Positions 6,005-8,121 of a stretch of DNA of 8,121 nt are shown here, one piece after another (position 1 is the stretch's first letter; each line of letters begins with the position of its first letter). The position numbers and the translations under genes are program-made. Source of the DNA: an uncultured Alphaproteobacteria bacterium (GTDB lineage: Bacteria > Pseudomonadota > Alphaproteobacteria > Caulobacterales > Hyphomonadaceae); the NCBI GenBank assembly GCA_903831485.1, contig CAIKXW010000127.1:1-8121 (forward strand), written 5' to 3'. The notes under the pieces are model-generated. The model was given only the letters and a program-made list of their open reading frames with translations. It was not told the DNA's origin and made no database searches.

Positions 6005-7408
6005 CTATCGCGTGATGACACCCGTAATCGCGGCCTTCGCGGCCAGCATGGGGCTCATCAGATGCGTGCGGCCCCCGCGGCCCTGGCGTCCCTCGAAATT
6101 GCGGTTGGAGGTTGAGGCGCAGCGCTCGCCGGGCTTGAGGATGTCCGGGTTCATGCCGAGGCACATTGAGCAGCCGGGCTCGCGCCACTCGAAGCCGGCG
6201 TCGAGGAAGATCCTGTCGAGGCCTTCGTCTTCGGCTTGCGCGCGGATGAGGCCGGAGCCGGGCACGACCATGGCGCGTACGCCTGCGGCGACATGATTGC
6301 CTTTCGCGATGTCGGCGGCGGCGCGCAGGTCCTCGATGCGGGAATTGGTGCACGAGCCGATGAAGACGCGATCGACTTTCAGGCCTTCGAGCTTCTGTCC
6401 CGGTTCGAGGCCCATATAGGCAAGCGCGCGCTCGGCCGCTTCGCGCTTCACCGGATCGCTGATCTCGGCGGGCACGGGCGCAGTCGCCGTGACGGGCGCG
6501 GCCTGCTCGGGGCTTGTGCCCCAGGTGATCGTCGGCGCGACGTCTTCGGCAGCGATGTCGATGATCGCATCCCAGTGCGCGCCGTCATCCGAGGTGAGCG
6601 TCTTCCAGTGCTGGAGCGCAACTTCCCACTGTCCGCCCTTCGGCGCGGCCGGCCTGCCCTTCGTGTAGTCGAACGTCTTCTCATCAGGGGCGACAAGCCC
6701 GGCGCGTGCGCCGCCTTCGATGGAGAGATTGCAGAGCGTCATGCGACCCTCCATCGACATGGAGCGGATGGCCGAGCCCATGTATTCGATAACGTGGCCG
6801 GCGCCGCCATTTGTGCCAATGATCGCGATCAGGTGGAGGGCGAGATCCTTGGCGCCGACGCCGGGGCGGAATTCGCCTTCGACGCGGACGGCCATGTTTT
6901 TCATTTTTCGCGCACGCAGGGTCTGCGTCGCGAGGACGTGTTCCACTTCGCTGGTGCCGATGCCGTGGGCGAGGGCGCCGAACGCGCCGTGTGTGGATGT
7001 GTGGCTGTCGCCGCAGACGATGGTGAGGCCCGGCTGGGTGCGGCCCTGTTCGGGGCCGACGACGTGGACGATGCCGTTCCGGATGTCGCCCATCGGGAAG
7101 AACTGGATGCCGTGTTCCTTCACATTGCGGGCGAGCGTTTCGAGTTGTTCGCGCGCCTCGGAATCCTTGACGCCGGCCATGCCCAGAGACTGGCCCTCGG
7201 TCGGCGTGTTGTGATCGGCGACAGCGAGGGTGAGATCGGGGCGGCGCACGCGGCGTCCGCTTGTCCGCAGGCCAGCGAAAGCCTGAGGCGTCGTGACCTC
7301 ATGGATCAGATGAAGGTCGATATAGAGCAGGCTCTCGCCCGAAGCCTTGTCGGAGGCGACGAGGTGGGCGTCCCAGATCTTGTCGTAAAGGGTGCGTGCG
7401 GTGGTCAT
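6005..7408 (-). CDS. leuC: 3-isopropylmalate dehydratase, large subunit
   Basis: LeuC with LeuD isomerises 2-isopropylmalate to 3-isopropylmalate, the second committed step of leucine synthesis, in the cytoplasm. The 467 residues are the normal length for the bacterial LeuC type and start to end are intact. The aconitase-superfamily [4Fe-4S] cluster ligands are Cys353 (GSCTNSR), Cys413 and Cys416 (GCSMC). Other family blocks are [10 protein letters not shown] (6-15), [16 protein letters not shown] (29-44), DHNTPT (65-70), [13 protein letters not shown] (132-144), [12 protein letters not shown] (151-162), [11 protein letters not shown] (227-237) and the C-terminal NRNFEGRQG (435-443). ATG 7408 is preceded by GAGG only 1 nt away, a short spacing. 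The large subunit needs LeuD to be active, yet no leuD is present on either side in this window. The gene follows the lipid kinase gene by 104 bp and precedes the 3D-domain pair by 200 bp. Confidence 0.97.
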   Translation of the reverse strand: MTTARTLYDKIWDAHLVASDKASGESLLYIDLHLIHEVTTPQAFAGLRTSGRRVRRPDLTLAVADHNTPTEGQSLGMAGVKDSEAREQLETLARNVKEHGIQFFPMGDIRNGIVHVVGPEQGRTQPGLTIVCGDSHTSTHGAFGALAHGIGTSEVEHVLATQTLRARKMKNMAVRVEGEFRPGVGAKDLALHLIAIIGTNGGAGHVIEYMGSAIRSMSMEGRMTLCNLSIEGGARAGLVAPDEKTFDYTKGRPAAPKGGQWEVALQHWKTLTSDDGAHWDAIIDIAAEDVAPTITWGTSPEQAAPVTATAPVPAEISDPVKREAAERALAYMGLEPGQKLEGLKVDRVFIGSCTNSRIEDLRAAADIAKGNHVAAGVRAMVVPGSGLIRAQAEDEGLDRIFLDAGFEWREPGCSMCLGMNPDILKPGERCASTSNRNFEGRQGRGGRTHLMSPMLAAKAAITGVITR

Positions 7409-7415
7409 GCCTCGC

Positions 7416-7444
7416 TATATGCGTGGGGGACCGCTGTGGCGCAA
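7416..7444 (-). promoter_or_regulatory. Possible leuC promoter
   Basis: The minus strand has TTGCGC (7444-7439), a 17-nt spacer, and CATATA (7421-7416), an A/T-rich patch in otherwise GC-rich DNA. The -10 ends only 7 nt before ATG 7408, so transcription would begin at or very near the start codon, giving a leaderless message. The match to consensus is partial. Transcription from the lipid kinase gene upstream is the alternative. Confidence 0.33.
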
Positions 7445-7512
7445 GCGTCAGCGCGTCACGGCTCGCTTCCCGGCGGGGTCTGCTCGGCTAAAGGTGGTGA
7501 TGCCGGTGACGA

Positions 7513-7872
7513 TCAGGGCGCCAGATACGGCAGGAAGACGAGCCCGCCGATGACCGCGGCCGCCATGGCGGCGACCAGCACGGCCCCTGCGGCGACATCC
7601 TTCGCGGACTTCACCGACACATGGAGGTCCGGCTGCACCACATCGCAGAGGTGCTCGAAGGCGGTGTTGACGATCTCGGCCACCCAGACGAGGGCGATGG
7701 CGAGGACGATCCAGCGCCAGTCATGAGGCGCGATCCCCAGCCAGAACCCGAGAGCGACCACAAGGGCCGTCGCTGCGAGGTGGATCCAGGCGTTGTGCTG
7801 GGTGCGCAGCATTAAGCCGAGCCCGCTCAGCGCATGGCCAAAGCTCTTCAGGCGGGCAGAGATGCTGAACAC
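7513..7872 (-). CDS. dgkA: Small integral-membrane lipid kinase, diacylglycerol/undecaprenol kinase family
   Basis: This 119-residue inner-membrane kinase belongs to family PF01219. Members phosphorylate diacylglycerol (Escherichia coli DgkA) or undecaprenol (Gram-positive UdpK), recycling a lipid for membrane or cell-wall synthesis. Three membrane helices are evident, at about 30-48, 53-72 and 93-115. The signature AEIVNTAFEHLCDVV (65-79), with Glu66, Asn69 and Glu73, is followed by SVKSAKDVAAGAVL (86-99), with Lys91 and Asp92. The N-terminal helix has TQHNAWIH (24-31) where Escherichia coli DgkA has an acidic NEAAFRQE segment; to my eye this is closer to the UdpK type, so the substrate is open. 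The start is GTG 7870-7872, with AAGAGGGAG ending 6 nt upstream. This gives the normal family length; starting at the in-frame ATG further upstream (8028) would add about 50 low-quality residues. It is divergent from the lipoprotein gene. Confidence 0.88.
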   Translation of the reverse strand: MFSISARLKSFGHALSGLGLMLRTQHNAWIHLAATALVVALGFWLGIAPHDWRWIVLAIALVWVAEIVNTAFEHLCDVVQPDLHVSVKSAKDVAAGAVLVAAMAAAVIGGLVFLPYLAP

Positions 7873-7878
7873 GGCATG

Positions 7879-7887
7879 CTCCCTCTT
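7879..7887 (-). promoter_or_regulatory. Ribosome binding site deciding the GTG start of the lipid kinase
   Basis: AAGAGGGAG on the minus strand ends 6 nt before GTG 7872. An ATG at 7877-7875 lies closer to it but is out of frame with the kinase, so the GTG is the usable start. The site supports the 119-residue product over any longer one. Confidence 0.75.
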
Positions 7888-7952
7888 GTCTCTGCCCAGG
7901 CATGGGGCACGGGCATCTGGCGCAAGCCGGCCGGATGTTGCAACCTCGACAG

Positions 7953-8121
7953 ATGAAACACGCCGCGCTGCTTCTCGTACTCGCCCTGCCTGTCGCCATG
8001 GCTGGCTGCTCGCCGACAGCTGCGCCATCCGAGGCCGTCACAGGGGCGCCGGCCATCGCGCCCGTGGGGGCGGACGCGTTCATGATGCGACTGGATGCGC
8101 TCTGCGGCCAGGCGTTTGCGG
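7953..8121 (+). CDS. Putative lipoprotein, 5' part (runs off right edge)
   Basis: An open frame of 56 codons reaches the window end without a stop. The N-terminus MKHAALLLVLALPVAMAGC is a clear lipoprotein-type signal: Lys-His, a hydrophobic core of about 14 residues and a lipobox-like MAGC with Cys19. An Ala/Pro/Thr-rich linker (SPTAAPSEAVTGAPAIAPVG) follows, then the start of a folded part, FMMRLDALCGQAFA (43-56). The RLDALCGQAFA stretch reminds me of uncharacterised proteobacterial secreted proteins beginning with a similar LCG-AF motif, but this is a memory match on few residues. An in-frame ATG at 7935 would add six residues (MLQPRQ); neither start has a good Shine-Dalgarno. It is divergent from the lipid kinase gene across about 80 bp, in which I see no convincing promoter for either direction. 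Function unknown. Confidence 0.7.
   Translation, partial: MKHAALLLVLALPVAMAGCSPTAAPSEAVTGAPAIAPVGADAFMMRLDALCGQAFA

Noticed and set aside
5805..6353. Upstream extension of 3D paralogue B into leuC (a 479-residue version)
   Set aside because: The extension is Arg/Pro-rich and overlaps leuC on the same strand in another frame. A Sec signal begins exactly at ATG 5804, with a Shine-Dalgarno before it.
6236..7726. A 496-residue plus-strand open frame opposite leuC and the lipid kinase gene
   Set aside because: It is an antisense shadow caused by strong G+C third-position bias. It has no recognisable domain, while both minus-strand genes are intact and well conserved.
1..8121. CRISPR arrays, insertion sequences, tRNA/rRNA genes, phage or toxin-antitoxin genes
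   Set aside because: No repeated spacer-like units, terminal inverted repeats, transposase motifs or RNA-gene signatures were seen on either strand; base use looks uniform with no sign of a transferred island.

Overview
The window reads as the chromosome of a PHA-storing alphaproteobacterium, most likely Caulobacterales (Hyphomonadaceae or a relative). The grounds are high G+C, the character of the proteins, and one promoter that fits the Caulobacter-type housekeeping consensus. This placement is an inference from style and is not based on a marker gene. Ten genes are supported: eight complete and two cut by the window edges. There is no rRNA, tRNA, insertion sequence, CRISPR array or phage gene. 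No gap between genes exceeds about 200 bases.

Left part (1-2310): the 5' portion of an intracellular poly(3-hydroxybutyrate) depolymerase gene (phaZ, minus strand, running off the left edge) is divergent from a glutathione S-transferase gene. The latter converges on a small receiver-domain gene whose phospho-acceptor aspartate is replaced by glycine.

Central and right part (2435-7872): five genes lie head to tail on the minus strand. In transcription order they are a small integral-membrane lipid kinase (DgkA/UdpK type), leuC, two tandem paralogous secreted 3D-domain (MltA-like) proteins, and a DUF3089 alpha/beta-hydrolase lipoprotein. A strong intrinsic terminator closes the run. Likely promoters precede leuC, the first 3D gene (weak) and the hydrolase (good), so the run is probably several overlapping transcription units. 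No leuD lies in the window. At the right edge a plus-strand lipoprotein gene begins, divergent from the lipid kinase gene, and is cut by the window end.

Functionally this is mostly housekeeping with a cell-envelope flavour: a lipid-carrier or diacylglycerol kinase, two putative peptidoglycan-acting proteins and two lipoproteins. leuC (leucine synthesis), phaZ (carbon-store mobilisation) and the GST are separate. I found no evidence of a new multi-gene system. The points most worth a second look are the phosphorylation-dead receiver, the tandem 3D paralogues that share four cysteines but differ in export signal, and leuC without an adjacent leuD.
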